From the NCBI GenBank assembly GCA_901538445.1, contig LR594584.1, forward strand, positions 2,469,738 through 2,533,737: 64,000 nucleotides of DNA, in the 5' to 3' direction. Every line of letters begins with the position of its first letter. The stretch's first letter is position 1. The notes below the pieces were generated by a model, which saw only the letters and a program-made list of their open reading frames with translations, made no database searches and was not told where the DNA came from. Shown one piece after another: positions 62,563 through 64,000 of this stretch. This DNA comes from Gemmataceae bacterium (GTDB lineage: Bacteria > Planctomycetota > Planctomycetia > Gemmatales > Gemmataceae). The translations under genes and the position numbers were made by a program.

Positions 62563-63852
62563 ATGACGAACCAACCCCACTGCCTGCCCGTGCTGACCGC
62601 TGGCATGGTCGGCTTCGGCATGATCTTCGACGAGACCTACCGCCCCTTCTTCGAGGCGGTCCGACGCGTCCCGTTATACTCGCCCGAAACCGGCCCCGTA
62701 GATGTCAGTCTCGCCGCGGTCGCAACCCGTACCGGGTCCCGGGTCGAGCAGTACCTTGCGGACCCCGCCTCCGTTCTGCGCGGCTTTCGGAGCGTTTCCG
62801 GCCCGGCCGCCGCACGCGATCTGTTCGCCACCGACGTCCGCGCCGTGTGCATTGCCACCCCCGACGACCGCCACCACGGACCCGCTCGCGACGCCCTGGC
62901 TGCCGGCAAACACGTTCTGATTGAAAAGCCCTCCGTCCTCGACCTACCCCACCTGGACCAACTCACTGCGCTGGCCGAGCGACACGGAGTTCTCGCCAAA
63001 GTCGTCTACCACAAGCTCGCCGATCCGGACCACAAGAAGCTTCGGACCCTTGTGACCGACAAAATCCTCAACCACGTCAACAACGGCTACTGCTCGCTGC
63101 TGGAGCCGAAGTCCATCAGCGGCGGGCAGTTCTCCGAGTGGATCCGCGGCCGGAACCCCGGCACTTACGTCGCGGTTCACTACCTAAAGCTCATCGACTT
63201 CACGTTCGGCCCCGACTGGGCGCTCGACCGCGTCACGGCCACGGGGCAGCGGGGGCTCGTCGGCCCGGCGGACGGACCCACCTGGGACTCGGTTCAACTC
63301 CAGGTCGTGTACCGCCACCCCGACGCCCGCGAGGCGGCGTTCGACATCCACACGAGCTGGGTGACCCCCGACAACTTCCCCGGCTACGTCGAACAGGAAG
63401 TGCAGTTCCGCTTCGACAACGGCGTGTGGGCGGCGCACCAGCGGAAGCGCGGCGTCGAGCTGACCGTCGAAAATCGGACCCCGCGAGAACTCAAGAACAC
63501 CCCCAACTATCACTACAACGGCACGTTCATCGAACCGTGGGGCGAGCGATCCCAGCGCGGGTACGGGATCGAGGTCATCGAGCGGTTCTTCCGCGAGGTG
63601 GCGTTCGTCGAGTACGGCGGCCCGGCCGGCGAGCGTGCCGAGCGGCTCCGGCAGATGCGGGCGCTGACCTACAACGACGTGTCGGCGGACCGCAACTGCG
63701 TGGCGATCGTCCAGGCGATGGAGGCGATCCTCGCCCGTGCGGCCGCGGGTGTACCCGGGTGCCTCGTGAAGGTCAACGGCCCCGGCGGCGGCCTCGCGCT
63801 CTACGAGCCCGGCACCGCGAGCGCCACCATCCTCTACCCCGGGCGGGTGTGA
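62563..63852 (+). CDS. Gfo/Idh/MocA family oxidoreductase
   Basis: A 429-residue NAD(P)-dependent dehydrogenase. The N-terminal Rossmann domain has AGMVGFGMIFDETYRPFFEAV and the cofactor region VRAVCIATPDDRHHGPARDALAAGKHVLIEKPSVLD, with the EKP motif. The C-terminal alpha/beta part contains KVVYHKLADPDHKKL and HTSWVTPDNFPG. Such proteins oxidise sugars, inositol or related compounds; the substrate is not deducible. The start is ATG 62563 with no strong site. Its own promoter should lie in the AT-rich gap behind accA. A 23-bp gap separates it from kptA. Confidence 0.88.
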   Translation: MTNQPHCLPVLTAGMVGFGMIFDETYRPFFEAVRRVPLYSPETGPVDVSLAAVATRTGSRVEQYLADPASVLRGFRSVSGPAAARDLFATDVRAVCIATPDDRHHGPARDALAAGKHVLIEKPSVLDLPHLDQLTALAERHGVLAKVVYHKLADPDHKKLRTLVTDKILNHVNNGYCSLLEPKSISGGQFSEWIRGRNPGTYVAVHYLKLIDFTFGPDWALDRVTATGQRGLVGPADGPTWDSVQLQVVYRHPDAREAAFDIHTSWVTPDNFPGYVEQEVQFRFDNGVWAAHQRKRGVELTVENRTPRELKNTPNYHYNGTFIEPWGERSQRGYGIEVIERFFREVAFVEYGGPAGERAERLRQMRALTYNDVSADRNCVAIVQAMEAILARAAAGVPGCLVKVNGPGGGLALYEPGTASATILYPGRV

Positions 63853-63875
63853 CCCGCCCCACCGAGCGGGTTCCC

Positions 63876-64000
63876 ATGAACGATAAGCGCAAGGTCACGG
63901 TCAGCAAGTTCCTGTCCCGCATCCTCCGGCACGCTCCCGAGGACGCCGGGCTCACGCTCGAGCCGGGCGGTTGGGTGCCGGTCGCCGATCTGCTCGCCGG
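63876..64000 (+). CDS. kptA: RNA 2'-phosphotransferase (KptA/Tpt1), N-terminal fragment
   Basis: Only the first 41 residues lie in the window; the frame runs off the right edge. The peptide MNDKRKVTVSKFLSRILRHAP followed by DAGLTLEPGGWVPVADLL matches the start of KptA/Tpt1 proteins (SKFLSxxLRH, then GWVxVxxLL). These transfer the 2'-phosphate from RNA to NAD+. In bacteria the physiological RNA is unknown, since tRNA splicing of the eukaryotic type does not occur. It starts 23 bp behind the oxidoreductase gene. Confidence 0.85.
   Translation, partial: MNDKRKVTVSKFLSRILRHAPEDAGLTLEPGGWVPVADLLA

Overview
The window is about 68% G+C and reads as chromosomal DNA of a planctomycete, most likely of the Gemmata group. 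The evidence is the gene content: two DUF1501 proteins, one beside a PSCyt/PSD1 protein, a TIGR02996 domain protein, transmembrane Ser/Thr kinases, a formylmethanofuran dehydrogenase C subunit, a KptA-type RNA phosphotransferase, a double-length UvrA, and many genes without a clear Shine-Dalgarno site. No rRNA, tRNA, CRISPR array, phage module or intact insertion sequence was seen. This is core and lineage-specific chromosome, not a mobile island.

Layout. 1-3.8 kb: the start of an unknown gene, a quinone-reductase-like enzyme and two secreted proteins. 4-7.4 kb: a nucleotide-sugar cluster (gmd, an rmd-like reductase, ugd) that should supply GDP-6-deoxyhexose (probably GDP-rhamnose) and UDP-glucuronate for surface glycans, with a good promoter in front. 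7.4-16.4 kb (minus strand): ribBA, a membrane protein, rpoZ-gmk-yicC, secG, tpiA, a DAHP synthase and a LacD-type aldolase, separated by several repeat elements. 17-21.3 kb: a secreted protein, DUF1501, TIGR02996 and an RlmL-like rRNA methyltransferase. 21.4-25.5 kb (minus): a small membrane protein, glyA and a secreted WD40 protein. 25.6-36.9 kb: hemolysin III, an ArsR regulator, a DUF1501/PSD1 pair, a flavin-type oxidase, a TRIC channel, a receptor-like Ser/Thr kinase and a sialate O-acetylesterase. 37-40.4 kb: a translationally coupled pair, a periplasmic-binding-like membrane protein and a histidine kinase. 41-46.4 kb: enolase, a small membrane protein, fhcC and a large hydrolase-fold protein. 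46.5-53.5 kb: the giant uvrA. 53.7-58.4 kb: an ECF sigma factor, its probable membrane anti-sigma partner and a VIT/VWA protein. 58.5-64 kb: a TIM-barrel isomerase, ferredoxin-NADP reductase, a kinase with an altered DFG motif, accA, a Gfo/Idh/MocA oxidoreductase and the start of kptA.

The least expected items are: the UvrA fusion with its unassigned, internally duplicated C-terminal module and a terminator-like palindrome inside the linker; the binding-protein/histidine-kinase pair; a 20-bp tandem repeat array upstream of ribBA; and a set of large intergenic palindromes, some AT-rich in this GC-rich genome. Coordinates come from reading the sequence. Family assignments rest on recognised motifs and were not checked by database search.
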